64,000 nt of DNA, from positions 7,016,651 to 7,080,650 of the forward strand of contig JAVMKO010000003.1 of assembly GCA_032164245.1 (NCBI GenBank). Direction: 5' to 3'. How positions within the stretch are numbered: position 1 is the stretch's first letter; each line of letters starts with the position of its first letter. Of the stretch, positions 45,146-57,025 are shown piece after piece. The stretch is from Sternotherus odoratus. Taxonomy: Eukaryota; Chordata; Testudines; Kinosternidae. The notes beneath the pieces are model-generated. The model ran no database searches and was not told where the DNA came from. It worked only from the letters and a program-made list of their open reading frames with translations. The position numbers and the translations under genes are program-made.

Positions 45146-46319
45146 ACTTCCTCGGAGCTGATTCACAGCAGCAAGTAAATGTGATCTTGAATTATTGGGA
45201 AGCTCAGTTGAAGCCATGCGAGAAGGCAGGTCATGGTACCGGCTTAGCGTCTTCTCATGAATTCATTGCTTGTATTTTGAATGAAAATCTTTGAGCCTGG
45301 GCTTCCAGGCTTCCCATCAGCCTGTGTGATGGGCCACTGAGGAAGCAGGCCAGCTGGCCAGAAACCAGGCAGGTTTCCAAGCAAGCAGGTTTCCTACCTG
45401 AGTTCCACTGGAGCCTTTTTAAAATTGAACCATCCTGGTGAAATGTTGCGATTTTGATGAATTCGCAAATTCCAATTTTTAAAAATGCCTCATCAGTAAT
45501 TTTCTGAGCAGCTCAATCCAGGGTGGACAGGGCCTAGAACTCATTCTAGACAGGAGACACTCCAAAGAGCTATCAGAAAGAAAGGACGTTGAGTCACATT
45601 CGTTGGATGTTTGCCAGTGACCTAGTGACTCTTTCCCCTTTACTGATCCATCCAATTATCCTTTCAGTTAGTGCCCAGACTGCTTTAAAGCTGGGTTGTC
45701 ATGCTCGGAAGAATTTGTAGTTCTCCATGTTTAAATACTAACACTGGGGGAATAATATCACTTTTCAGCAAGAGATCAGCTCAGAAATACTGATTTTACC
45801 TTTCAAAAACCACTTTAATATATAATTGGCCCTGGTTCACATTGGGTGCAGCCTCCTTCTAACATATTCTGGTTTTTTTCATCTTCATGGATACAAAGAG
45901 GAGGTATTGGAGCTCTTTCCCGAAAGGATCAAGTCCTGCCTTTTCTTCAAAGGACCCACTGGGGCGTATGATCCTTTGTAGCATCTTCATGTTCATCAGA
46001 CGTAAAGTTAACAAAAGAGCCTGTTTTTATTGCGGAGCACAATTCCATTTAAATTAGTTTCTTTTGAATGTCTGGGGAATTTTGCTAATCTGGTTACGAT
46101 AACTCTGGTGGTGTCTCCTGGGACAAATAAAAGTCAGTGCCTATGGGGGTGAAATTCACCCCCATGCAGTGGGCCTCAAAATAGGGCTTAAATAAAGACC
46201 CTGGAAAGATCCTAAGAGTAATAATACTTACCACTGATATAGCACTTCCTAGCTGTCAAAGTGCTTTGCAAAGGGTCATAATTATTATGACTATTTGTAT
46301 TATCGCAGTACCTAGAAGC
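45146..46319. other. Intergenic, old repeat traces only
   Basis: About 45420-45500 (AAATGTTGCGATTTTGATGA) and 46205-46320 look like old LINE/SINE tails. No gene. Confidence 0.3.
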
Positions 46320-46650
46320 CCGAGTCATAGATTCATAGAATCCAGGGCCAAAGGAACCGCTGTGATCATCCGGTCTGATCTCCTATATAACACAGCGCCT
46401 AGGACTTCACGAGAACAGATCGGTTAGAAAAACATCCAGTCTTGATTTAAAAACGGAGAATCCGCCACAGTAGGTGGTAAGTTGTTCCAATGGTTACTTA
46501 CTGTCACTGTTAAAAGTGTGTGCGTCATGGCCAATCTGAATGGGTTCACCTTCAACTTCCTGTTGTTGGGCTGGTTTACACCATTTTCAGCTAGATTGAA
46601 GAGCCCATTATTAAATAGCTGTTCCTCAGGTAGGTATCAAGTCACCACTT
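46320..46650 (-). mobile_element. CR1 3' UTR, antisense (second subfamily)
   Basis: TCATAGATTCATAGAATCCA at the left is the complement of the CR1 terminal repeat. It continues with AAACATCCAGTCTTGATTTA and GTTGTTCCAATGG. Confidence 0.7.
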
Positions 46651-46658
46651 TAATCACT

Positions 46659-47205
46659 GAATCCTAGAATATCAGGGTTGGAAGGGACCTCAGGGGTCAT
46701 CTAGTCCAACCCCCTGATCAGAGCAGGACCAACCCCAACTAAATCATCCCAGCCAGAGCTTTGTCAAGCCTGACCGTAAAAACCTCTAAGGAGGGAGATT
46801 CCACCACCTCCCTAGGTAACCCATTCCAGTGCTTGACCATCCTCCTAGTGAAATAGTGTTTCCTAATATTCAACCTGGACTTCCCCCACTGCAACTTGAG
46901 ACCATTACTCCTTGTTCTGTCATCTGCCACCATTCAGAACAGTCTAGATCCATCCTCTTTAGAACCCCCTTTCAGGTAGTTGAAAGCAGCTATCAAATCC
47001 CCCCTCATTCTCCTCTTCTGCAGACCAAACAATCCCAGTTCCCTCAGCCTCTCCTCGTGAATCATGTGTCCCAGCCCCCCGATATTTTTTGTTGCCCTCT
47101 GCTGGACTCTCTCCAATTTGTCCACATCCCTTCTGTAGTGGAGGGACCAAAACTGGACGCAGTACTCCAGGTGAGGCCTCACCAGTGCCGAATGGAGCAC
47201 TTTCT
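46659..47205 (-). mobile_element. CR1 LINE 3' end, antisense, with RT C-terminus
   Basis: On the minus strand from 47200 the frame reads [20 protein letters not shown], then [20 protein letters not shown], and after one in-frame stop near 46935 continues REVVESPSLEVFTVRLDKAL. The 3' UTR complement (GACCTCAGGGGTCATCTAG) follows at 46690. Frame is conserved apart from that stop, so it looks younger than the sense copy at 12516. Confidence 0.88.
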
Positions 47206-47239
47206 TAAGCTAAATAGACCATGTTGTGGACCAGAACAT

Positions 47240-47345
47240 TGTGGTAGGTGATGTACAAACACAAAACAAAAAGATGGTTCTTGCTCCACAGAGCTTACAA
47301 TGTAAATATAAGCCATGAGACAACAGATGGATACAGACAGATGGG
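47240..47345 (-). repeat. MIR-type tail, antisense
   Basis: GATGTACAAACACAAAACAA, GGTTCTTGCTCCACAGAGCT and ACAACAGATGGATACAGA parallel 13741-13885. Confidence 0.55.
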
Positions 47346-48239
47346 GAAGTACAAGGAAATAATGGGATAATATCGGTCAGCCTAATAGGCAGTAGACACA
47401 GCGCCTCAGCAGCTTAGCTGTTGTCATGTTTATCCCCATTTCACATATTTGCCTGCTGTAGACTTTATATAGGGCCTGCTCCCGAAGTCAATGAAAAGGC
47501 TTTCATGGGCTTTGGGTCAGGCTTATAAAGAACCACAATTAATAATTAGTAAAGACTTTGGCTGTGAGAGCCATTAAATAACAAAGGAGTGATGCAAGGT
47601 TGGATTTTTGGATTTTTTTGGATCGATTACTTTTCTGTTTATTCCATGTCTGCGGAGGGAGGACAGACTGGATGGTCTAACAGGTTGCGTGGGGTGGGGG
47701 AGCAGGTCTGTGTGTGTGTCAACCTCTTGGTTGTGCAGTGCAAGGAAACGTAAGGACAAAATCTATTTGACTGTCTGGAGGGGGGGGAAATGAGACTCCC
47801 AAATCAAGCAGAGACTTTCTGTGACACCACTGCCGGAGCTGCGAGGGGTTGCTGGAAATGTTATTCAGAGGAGGAACATTTGCATATGTTTCAAATGCGT
47901 GACCTTATCTTTCTCTTGCAGATGAGGAAGTTCCTGAGAAGAAACGGAACTGGATGGAACAAGTGTCAGTGAGCTGAGCTGCGGGGGAGTGGGGAGAAGT
48001 AAATCTGGAGGAAAATGGGTGAAATTAAGGGGGTGAAATCCACCCCTGCACGTAGGATCTGCATCAGTGTACCGCAGTGTGTCCCACGCAAGTCCTCAAA
48101 ATAGGGTGGAAATGTTGCATTTAATGATGCAATGGGCTGGTCCTTTGCATTTATCCCAGTGGAAGAACATCTGGCCAGCATGTATATGCGCATCTATCAC
48201 CTGTCATCTACAGAGCAAAAAGCACTTTCTGAAGGTGGG
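47346..48239. other. Intergenic, nothing recognised
   Basis: No gene or repeat boundary seen. Confidence 0.3.
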
Positions 48240-48330
48240 TCTGTTATAATCCCATTTTACAGATAGGAGTAATGAGGCCCACGTAGTTGAAGCGATTTAT
48301 CCAACGTCACACAGTGCATAAACAACAAAA
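48240..48330 (-). repeat. MIR SINE fragment, antisense
   Basis: TCCCATTTTACAGATAGGAG then CGATTTATCCAACGTCACAC. Confidence 0.5.
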
Positions 48331-48424
48331 ATACTGGGTGGGTAATAGATGAAACAGCTCTTTGTTGTTCTCAAGACTGTTTTTCCTGTAATGGTTTTGT
48401 CCCAAGTAAATGTGCCCTGCTTAG

Positions 48425-48902
48425 CAAAATTCCTTTCTATATATATAATTTCAATGAACAATATTCATGTTTACTTTAAGCATTTACAAATGTTATTGAT
48501 TTAAATTGTCATGGTTGCGGGAAGTTATGGGAGGGTGTTGGACAATAATTTAATCACAGCAGATGCTGAGATACAAAAAAGTTACAGCTTTACAAATTGT
48601 TAAACCAGAAATTGTCAACACCACCTGTCAAAATAGACAAAGTCAATACTCTTAAATCAACCAGTCCTCCCTGGTTTTACTATTTGTTCACTAGCTATTT
48701 ATTCTTTTGTTACCATTTGTAACAAGCCTAATTGAAAAGGCTAAATCACTGGATTTTGGCTCTAATCATTCTCAGTCAGCATTTTTTGTACTTTGCCTGT
48801 CCATACATTTTGAGTCGTATTGATGGAAATATGTTTTGGTCGGTTTGTGCGTGTGCGGTGAAATCGACATTTACCAATAAACAATCAAATCCTTCCAAGT
48901 CT
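48425..48902. repeat. Unidentified repeat family, copy 1
   Basis: Shares ordered words with 51485-51884: a GGTTGCGGGAAGTTATGGGA equivalent, then TTTAATCACAGCAGAT, AATTGTCAACACC, ATTGATGGAAAT and CGACATTTACC followed by CCTTCCAAG. No coding sequence. Family not recognised. Confidence 0.6.
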
Positions 48903-50033
48903 ACTTATGTGCACGCCTGCCCTATCCGGTGCCACCCATCTTCCACATGGAGGCCTGGGGCCCTTTCAGAGTTCTTCAGGATCTGTGCCCTGGTCGTGTC
49001 ATGCCAATTCTTGGTGCCAGAGACCATGACTCCTCTTCTATCCAGCTGTCCACTTTATTCAGTTCTCAGATCTTTGTCTGTGGGGCCTCTTGAATCCAGT
49101 CTAATCAAGTCTTTGAAATTTCCGCCCCAAAGGGTGGAACTTCTGCAGACTGATTTTCCTGTCTCCAGATTTGCATTTGTTACCCCCTAGAGATGTTAGT
49201 TCCTGATCCCTCTAGGGCTCAGGTGACTTCCTCTCAATCACTCCACTTGTCTTGGTTCAAGAAAGAAGTTAACCCCTGCACTCCCAGCAGGTAACACTAC
49301 AAAGTGCGGGGGGGAAATTGAGTCCCACATATTCTTTCATAAAAATAACTCAGAAGTTTCCCAGTTCTTAACATCAGGGCATTAATACCAATGTATTGGT
49401 TACAGCCCAGTTCAGATCATTACTCTGACTTCCTAAATTCCCCAGTTTGAAACAGCTGTTCTTCCCTTCCTGTCCCAAACCCTTGTGCAGCACTGTTGTG
49501 AATTGTCACCTCTGTGATGTCCTGCCCCTTTAAATATTTGGGCACTCACTCCCCTCTCCCCAGTGCAAAGCCTCATTTTTGTGTTAGTTTCTCCCATGCT
49601 GAATAACGGCTCCACAGCGAGCAGCTGCGTTTCTTACAGCTCCCTCTGTGTCTGTCAATCTCCTCCCCTGCTGGGTCCTCATATAACAACCTCCCTCTCT
49701 CTGACCTTCCTTTCCTGGGAGCATTGCTGAAGACACTGCCTGGCGGAGTTTGCAGATTTCCGAGACTGCGTGCGGCGTGTCCTGTAGTATAACACACAGA
49801 CACTGCATTTGCAACTCGAGAGCCTGGCCCCAACCCCCTTGAAATCAGTGGGCGTTTCCCCCCCCCAGATTTCAGTGGGCGCTGGCTCAGGTCCATGCTG
49901 AGCAACGAGCAGATAAGGGAGGCCCACAGGCGCCTGAGAGAAGCCAGATGCAGAGAAAAGACGATGATGCCGCAGCAGTTTTGGACAGTGCTACAAGTCA
50001 CCCCAAAAAGCGGCCTGCAGGGGTGATCTCCCA
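48903..50033. other. Intergenic, nothing recognised
   Basis: A CpG-containing stretch near 49620-49790 has no exon or promoter motif I could defend. Confidence 0.3.
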
Positions 50034-50241
50034 CAGGGCCGGCTGCAGGCATAGCCAGCAGGTGCCTGGGGCGGCACTCTGTAAGGGGCAGCATTCCGGC
50101 GCCACCATCCCCCCCACTTTGCTCCTCCGGCCACGCTGCCCCCCCTTAGCTCCTCCAGCCGCGCCACCCCCCGCCTCTTGCTCCTCCGGCCGCCCTTTTT
50201 TTTTTTGGCTTGGGGCGGCAAAAAAGTTAGAGCCGGCCCTG
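50034..50241. mobile_element. hAT-like MITE, GGGCCGGCT ends
   Basis: Ends CAGGGCCGGCTGCAGGC and TTAGAGCCGGCCCTG match the element at 17970-18148. Its interior has CCTGGGGCGGCACTC and CTTGGGGCGGCAAAA as inner inverted words. No clear target duplication. Confidence 0.7.
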
Positions 50242-50689
50242 ATCGCTCGAGGCCAGATCCTGCACCCACTAACCCCCGGGATAAAATCCCCATTGCCTTT
50301 GAAAGGAGCGGCCTGCCTGTGTGGGAGACTGTGTCATTGTACAGGGGACATAATGGCCACCCGAGTGATGGCCTGGCTCTGGCAGGAGCGGTGCCTGTCT
50401 GCAGGAGTCAGACCGACCTGAATATCAGGTAAAACCCGCCAAGGTGCCGCGGGCCCAGGATGTCTGGTCTACGGCTTGGCAAAGAGCTGAGAGGGGCAGA
50501 GAATTGACAGGGGGTTGCACAATATACTTTAAGCTCTAGAGTCCAGCGATGGAGAACGCACCCTCCAAGGGGACCTGTTTTCCCAACATACAACCCGCTC
50601 ACCGCTCTCTCCACCGCTACATTCTCCAGTGATGACTCTTGTCTTTCTGTTGATTTTCCTTTGCACCAGCCCTCCAGGGAGGCGGCCTG

Positions 50690-50845
50690 GTCTCACGCGA
50701 GTGAGGACCTAGATGGCAGAGTTCTCATTTCCGTCCCGATCGGATGCGTGGCCTTGTGCTTGTTTAATCACGCCGTGCCTCAGTTTCCATTTCTGTAACA
50801 TGATGGTACAAGTATTAGGCAGCTCCCTCGCGGGGGTGCTCTGGG
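50690..50845 (+). repeat. MIR SINE, sense
   Basis: CCGTGCCTCAGTTTCCATTT and GTAACATGATGGTACAAG follow a diverged MIR head. Confidence 0.5.
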
Positions 50846-50872
50846 AGATGGGATAGTTTGTCTGTGGTAATT

Positions 50873-50958
50873 CATCCGACAAGGTGGGTCTTCCCCTACG
50901 AAAGCTTATGCTCCTAAACTTCTGTTAGTCTATAAGGGGCTAGAAGACTCTTGGTCGC
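50873..50958 (+). mobile_element. Very short Penelope-like tail with 13-bp TSD
   Basis: GTCTGTGGTAATT is duplicated at 50860-50872 and 50959-50971. The 86-bp insert holds CATCCGACAAGGTGGG, TACGAAAGCTTATGCTCC and TTAGTCTATAAGGGGC, the sense PLE tail without inversion. Confidence 0.8.
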
Positions 50959-51054
50959 GTCTGTGGTAATTGTTTTGCTCTGGATACAGATTTTTGAATG
51001 GGTGATTGTTGGAAACATGCTTTTAGTTGATTATTAATCTTAATTTATTGCAGT

Positions 51055-51170
51055 AGTGCCTGGAGGATGCAGTCTAGGGCCAGAGCCCCATTGTGCTAGG
51101 CACTGTACACTTATAACACCCAGACAGTCCCTGCTCCAAAGAGCTTCCAGGCTCAGTATAAGATGGGAAA
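51055..51170 (-). repeat. MIR-type tail, antisense
   Basis: GAGCCCCATTGTGCTAGGCA, CTGTACACTTATAACACC and CAGTCCCTGCTCCAAAGAGC. Confidence 0.6.
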
Positions 51171-51484
51171 CAGCCAAGCACAAAGGGGTCTTGATCTCTT
51201 GCATGAGGCTTCTTGGCACTAAGGTAAGATGAATAAGTAACTAGAACAAGTGGATTCAACCACCAGACTGAGGATTGCAAGGAGTGATGACTGAGGATCG
51301 CGTGGAGTGATGACCCATTTCATAGATGCATTTGCAAAGTGTGGATCTGCTTCTGGATTTGGATTGGGCGTCCTGGTACCCCCTGAGAGTCCAGGCATGT
51401 TCTGATCTGAAGTCTGGGTTCATGCCCTGCTGTATTTACTCTAAAAAGACAACAAAAACAAAGATTAAAATAAACGTGATAGGC

Positions 51485-51884
51485 TTGGCGGGATTCAATT
51501 TTTAAAATAATTTTAATGGATAATATTGATGTTTATTGTTAAGACATTTTTTATTTTTATCAATTGAAATTTTCATCGTTATGGGAATTTATGGAGGGGG
51601 GGTCAGACAATGGGGGGAAGCAGACGATTATTTAATGACAGTAGATATTGGGGTTTGAAAAGGGAAAGCTTAATAACAATGAAAATGCAAGTTGTCAACA
51701 CTCCATGTCCCAAGATACAAAGTAAATACCTGAAATCAAACTCTAGACCTTCGCAAGCAGCGTTTTTCTTTCTTTGCCATCGGTACATTTCGATGGAATG
51801 TTTTTCCATCACGTTGTGTGTGTGCAGGGAAAATCAGTGCTTACCGACATTTACCGATTCGAAATCTAGTCCTTCCCAGCCTCG
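51485..51884. repeat. Unidentified repeat family, copy 2
   Basis: Partner of 48425-48902 in the same orientation: GGGAATTTATGG, TTTAATGACAGTAGAT, GTTGTCAACACTCC, TTTCGATGGAATG and GACATTTACCGA followed by CCTTCCCAG. Confidence 0.6.
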
Positions 51885-52769
51885 TTATCGTTACACAGGC
51901 AGAGAGTAGGGGCATTAGATATATTTAATTGCACAGAAGAATAGCCTCAGATGAGTCTTTTTATGTGTCCTAGGCCAATGGATCATTTTTGGCAGGGTCC
52001 TTAATAAATTATAATCCCTTTATTCTAGCGCATGGAACCCTTGAAGTGTCGAACCCTTTGATCACTGATCGCCTTTCCTCACGCTTGCTCTTGGCACTGT
52101 CTGGTGTATAATCAGCTGGCACTGCCTTCCAGCTATCATTCCCTCTGCCAGTCATCCACCGTCTCCAGACGCCAAGCAACCCCTCCACAGCATGGTCAGC
52201 TGGCAGGGGTCTGGGGAATGAGAAGCCCTTGTGTGACCAAAGCTATCTTTTGACGGGCACTGCTGCCATCTGCATGCCACCCCTCAGGCCTCTCTCTCTT
52301 GCCAGGTTTATGTTCTCCTTTTGTGTGCCTTCAGCCTTTGGAAATGAGCAGGGGGAGTGTCCATTTACATGACACCCTCCCATTCCCTGTCTGGAGCAGA
52401 CCAGAACCTTCACTCGCCTTAGTCAAGGGCTTGATCCAAAGGGGTTATTATCCCAGGGTTCACTGGGCAGCAAACTGACTTATAGTAACAACCACCAGGG
52501 CCATCCAGGCTGGAGCGTGGTAGAGGTGAGCCTATGTGGTGTCTCACAACGTTTCTCTGCCAAAGAGGGGATAGCTGAGGCATAAGTCATGCTACCCTGC
52601 AGCAAACATACAGGCCCGATCCCCTCATTCGCACCAGAAACGCCACTGAATTCAATGATTTCTGATTTACACCTGTGTACATGAAAAGAGATTCAGGCCC
52701 AAAGTGTCTGGGAACCACCCTCCATGGCCTCAAGCTAGTGACAGAATGTCTTGTGTACCCCATTCCCTG
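51885..52769. other. Intergenic, one old hairpin-repeat trace
   Basis: Near 52615-52700, GATTTACACCTGTGTACATG resembles a common amniote repeat. No gene. Confidence 0.3.
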
Positions 52770-52875
52770 AAATGATCATTGGTCTCAATCCTGGGGTCCC
52801 TGGGTGGGGTTTAGTGGCCTGTGATATGCAGGAGGTCAGACTAGCCCCTTCTGGCCTCCAGACTGCATAACCCTA
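52770..52875 (+). mobile_element. CR1 3' end fragment, sense
   Basis: GTGGGGTTTAGTGGCCTGTG, GCAGGAGGTCAGACTAG and CCCCTTCTGGCCTCC match a CR1 3' UTR. Confidence 0.6.
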
Positions 52876-52884
52876 CCAGCAGGA

Positions 52885-53080
52885 GGGGATGTGTTACATA
52901 GTGGTTGGAGCACAGGACTGGGTGTCAGGAGTTCAAGCTCCTAATACTGACTCATTGGTTTATTTGGGGAAGTCACTTCATTTCTCCCTGCTTTGGTTTC
53001 CCCCTGTAAAATGGGGATAATCCATAACAACCACACAGGGGATGTGAGGTCTAATTCCTGTTTGCCGAGTACTTCAAGGT
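52885..53080 (+). repeat. MIR SINE, sense
   Basis: TACATAGTGGTTGGAGCACA, then GGGGAAGTCACTTCATTTCT and CCCTGTAAAATGGGGATAAT. Confidence 0.75.
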
Positions 53081-54523
53081 CCACCGAGGGAAGAGGCCGT
53101 AGGCAGTAAAGGGCCTGATCCGAAGCCCATTGAGGCAACAGACGTCATCCCATAGGAACAGGGTGTCGTGGCTGTGTGTGTACCTCGGCAGTGCATAGTG
53201 CCTGTGGGTAATCAGGAGGCTTCCCCATTGAACAGCAGTAGCTAATTGCCACGCAGCCCGAGGGCTCCTCTTTGCCTGTTGCCTCCACACCGTCTTGTCA
53301 GATAAGGGGACCCACCTGGCAGGGTGCGGGAAGTGTTGCCGGGACTCCATGGAACACCTCTGGAATCATGTGCACCGGGGCTGAGGGACAGAAGCGAAGC
53401 CAATGAGCCGCCACTGAGGAGCTGATGTCTCCCTGGCCTTCTTATTCCTTAGTTTCTTTTGCCCTGGCTAGCTCTGTGGGCTGGTGCGTCTCCCAGGCCC
53501 ACAGGCGGATGTAATAGTAGTGAGCCAGATGCGGGAATTCTCCACCAGTGCGACTCCCATTTGGTTCTAACTCACATGCCCCATCCCGCTTGCCAGAGAG
53601 AGCCGGGCAGCAGCAGGAGTAACGGGAGAGCCATGGCAATCAGACTGACAGCCCCTATGCTATGTCTCACTCCCCTGCCCCCCCTTTGTTTGCTGCTGGC
53701 ACCGCTCTGAAATTCTCCATTTTTGTCTGGTTTACAGCTTTTAAAGGGGGTAGCTTTGTTCTTCCCATAATGCATCTTTCACCAAGGCGACACCTACTGT
53801 GGCTGGGGAAGCATGAGAGAGATTCAGCCCACTGTGGAGGAGAGATTTTGGGGCTTTGCCCTTTAAGAGACACATTCACGCCTTGCCCTCTTCTCTCCAG
53901 CATGCAGAGAAACCCTGGGTAAAGTGCAGTGCCTAACACTCATAAACAACCCTGCCAGTGAAAACCAGGATGCACATAACAAAGCATGCAAGCCAATAAC
54001 AAATCAGGGTGTTCTCCCCAGATCTCAAATGCAACCTTACAACATAACGGTGTGCTCAGCCCGGTGCTGACCAGAAACCCTACAATAACAACCCCAAAGC
54101 CACGCTCTCACAATCAACGCTGCTACTACAAACCGCTACATCTCCTGGAGAAAATAAACAACTGATGGGAAACGAACATCAGTTCCAAGTAGCTTTTCAG
54201 GAAAGATGCAGGGTGGGTAAATATCCTAAAACATCTGGATTATGCCCTTTATCACTGAACGAATCCAGATGCAAAAATCCATCCCTCTCCTCCAGGAACA
54301 GAATCCTAAATCAGGAAAGAAACTGCAATCCTCGAGGAAGTTCCAGCCAGCAAAAATGACACATTGGCCACAATCGCTGCCTCTCCCAGAGTGTGGAATT
54401 GGGGCTGCGGTGACCCTAATCAATGTGTGACCCTGGCAGATGAGGTGCTAGCTCTGTCCAAAGCCCTTTGGTCTCAACCGAACACTGACAAATGCATGGC
54501 TGGAACCCGTCTGGCTCACCTGT
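53081..54523. other. Intergenic, nothing recognised
   Basis: No frame with coding character and no repeat ends. Confidence 0.35.
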
Positions 54524-55262
54524 TGTGGTGTTTTAGATGTTGCTTGTAATTATTAGGACTGGGGGATTGTAGGACAGGAAACAGGAACCAAACTTTGAGT
54601 GTGGGTCCTTCGTTAGAATAAGGAAACCTGGACTTTTACCCGAAGGGGACCATAAATTCACAGCTCCTCTTAAAATCATAGAGAAGAAGGGACCTTACAC
54701 CTATCGACTTTCTGATGGGCAAGTATGGAATGCTTATCTTGCACCTGCCTATGCACCAAGAGGAGATCATGCCAACACCCCGTCTGCATTGGATGACCTC
54801 ACTGTAGTACCAACACAACAAGACGTTGCACTGGAACCGGGGTTTGAGAGGTGGTCTGTCAGACCCAGACTAGAGACTATGTTATGTAAAGAAAATGAGG
54901 AATACTTGTAGCACCTTAGAGACTAACCAGTTTATGTTATGTAGTATTTACAGTGTTTTCAGTGTAACAATTCTGCCAACAGTATAGTGTCTTGTTCTGT
55001 ATTTGTTTCTGTGATTAGAACAACCATGGTTATTTTAATTGTGAGAGTTTCTTAAGAGAGGAGGGAATGTGATGTTTTAGGTGTTGCTTGTAATTATTAG
55101 GACTGGGGGATTGTGACAGGAAACAGGAAGGAGGGGAGAGGAATTGAGCCAAGCCTGAGTTAGAGCTACAGAGGGGTGCAGCAGTAGCTCTGTAAAGAGG
55201 TTCCACTGTTATTAAATAAAGTCTGTTAAAGTTTGTTAGCATCTTGCCTGCTTGATACAACA
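54524..55262 (+). mobile_element. LTR retroelement with large internal deletion
   Basis: About 50 bp starting at 54524 (TTGCTTGTAATTATTAGGAC and neighbours) are repeated at 55069-55130, where a full LTR of about 190 bp continues past an AATAAA to end at 55262. Flanking 5-mers CCTGT and TCTGT differ at one base. Between them, one frame from about 54600 to 54890 reads as the C-terminal end of a retroelement pol (integrase side, with WNAYLAPAY). The rest of the element is missing. It is non-functional as seen. Confidence 0.6.
54889..54932 (-). mobile_element. 44-bp Penelope-like tail with 11-bp TSD
   Basis: TATGTTATGTA is duplicated at 54878-54888 and 54933-54943. The insert holds GAAAATGAGGAATACTTG, then GCACCTTAGAGACTAACC, the antisense PLE terminus only. 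It landed inside the deleted LTR retroelement. Confidence 0.8.
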
Positions 55263-56176
55263 TCTGTGTGTTCGTATGGTTAAAACAGGTATTAGACTTG
55301 TGAAAATGTGCTGCGTGTTTAGACTTTACTGAATGCTTTTTACATTGCTGAGCGCATCAATCTCGCTTATAACCTCTCTATCGCGTGTTAGAACGTTATA
55401 TTTAAGTGTTTGCTCTGTAACTCATGGCTCTCACTCTGAACTGTATTCCCAAGTGTGAACTACTAGTTTACCCCAGGAGGTGTTATCTCATGGTCAGCAA
55501 AAGAAGAACCCTCATCACCAGAGCAAACCTTGGGGAACATCAAAGGACACAAGACTTTGTTGATAGCACCCTCAACTTCCCCCTTAAGAGGAGATGTGCC
55601 AACTGAATTCCTCCCACCACCTGACTTGGCAACTTGAAGAAGAAGAGGGGAAGAATAAAAAGTGCTAACTAGGAGGAACTGTATCTTTTATGCTTCTTGG
55701 ACTCTGTGGGGCAAGGGTTACTAAACCTAAGCAAAAGATACCCGGTGTTTGGGCTGGGTTAGCCCTGAGAGACATATACAACCTGCTTATTACAGAAGCT
55801 TCTCCAGCCTTTTGAAATTTAAGACTGTGACTTATTTGTGTGTGTGTGTGTGTGTGTTTACCTGCTATAATGCTGTAAATGACTCTCTTCTTTCCTTTTC
55901 CTTGTTAATGAATCTTTAGATAATTTATTATAGGACTGGGTACAAGCGTTGTCTTTGGTGTGAGATTGAAGGGGCAACTGACCTGAGGTAAGTGACAGGT
56001 CCTTTAGAACTGGAAGTAATCTGAATATTGCAGTGATCCTTGGTGTCAGGGGCCATCTAGGATCCCTGGGCAGCAAGATAGATTGGAGTACCCAGGGAGT
56101 CCGTGACTCCATGTTAAAGCCATGGGCGGGCTTGAGGAGTTTACATTTGATACTTGGTTGATGAAATCTAAGTCTA
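55263..56176. other. Intergenic with GT microsatellite
   Basis: A GT dinucleotide run lies at about 55836-55857. Nothing else recognised. Confidence 0.4.
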
Positions 56177-56462
56177 GGGGCTGGTCCACAGTAGGGGGGG
56201 TTGTCGACCTAAGATACGCAACTTCAGCTACGAGAATAATGTAGCTGAAGTCGGCGCATCTTAGGCCGACTTTCCTGCCGTCCTCACGGTGGCAGCGGTC
56301 GGCAGCAGGCTCCCCCGTCGACTCCAGCTTGCACCTCTCGGGGAGCTGGAGTTCCGGATTCGACTGGAGTGCCGTTGGCGATCGATTTATCGCGTCTTGA
56401 CCAGACGTGGTAAATCAATCGCCAAAAGATCGATCACTACCCGGGTAGTGCAGACATACCCT
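56177..56462. mobile_element. Harbinger-like MITE, second copy of the 4083 family
   Basis: Left GGGGCTGGTCCACAGTAGG and right GTAGTGCAGACATACCC. Contains the same 65-bp palindrome (AGATACGCAACTTCAGCTAC and GTAGCTGAAGTCGG) and the inner GCTGGAGTTCCGGA word. Confidence 0.7.
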
Positions 56463-56834
56463 GGGACTCACAGCCAATTTGGGATTTGTGCCCTGCTTCT
56501 CCAGAGTCGGCCCAGAGGTTGGTACCCACATCCTTGAGCCACTGGAGAAATGAACAGGTAGGCCGTGCTTCATTGGTAATGAAAGAGATGCTGGGGCGCC
56601 AGCCATCTTTTTACATTCATAAATGTATTCATAAAATGGCCGGGGCTAGGAACGGCCAAACCTAGAGGTGCCCCCGGGGCACAGCCCTGCTTGGTAAGCC
56701 CTGGAACAAATTAAGCCCTGGCTGTAGGGTGTGGTATTGTTCTCATCCCCCCCAAAACGCTCCTTGGAGTCAGCGGAACCACGTGCCTTGGGCCTGCTCC
56801 AAAAGCACTCGAGAGGAAGCCTGGGAACCAGGAA

Positions 56835-57025
56835 CTAGCACGCTTGCCTGAGAATTGACCTTGGCTCCAGTCTCTGTCCACCACAGACTTCCTGTGTCAT
56901 CGTGGGCAAGTCACGCAGGCTCTCTGGGCCCCAGGACGCCATCTGTCCAATAACAGCTCTGCCCTGTGTCCCGGGGGTGGTGTGAGGATAAATACCTAGA
57001 AGGCTTTGAGGTACTCAGATGCCCT
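56835..57025 (+). repeat. MIR SINE, sense
   Basis: GCTTGCCTGAGAATTGACCT, ATCGTGGGCAAGTCACGCAG, and GTGAGGATAAATACC near the tail. Confidence 0.65.
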
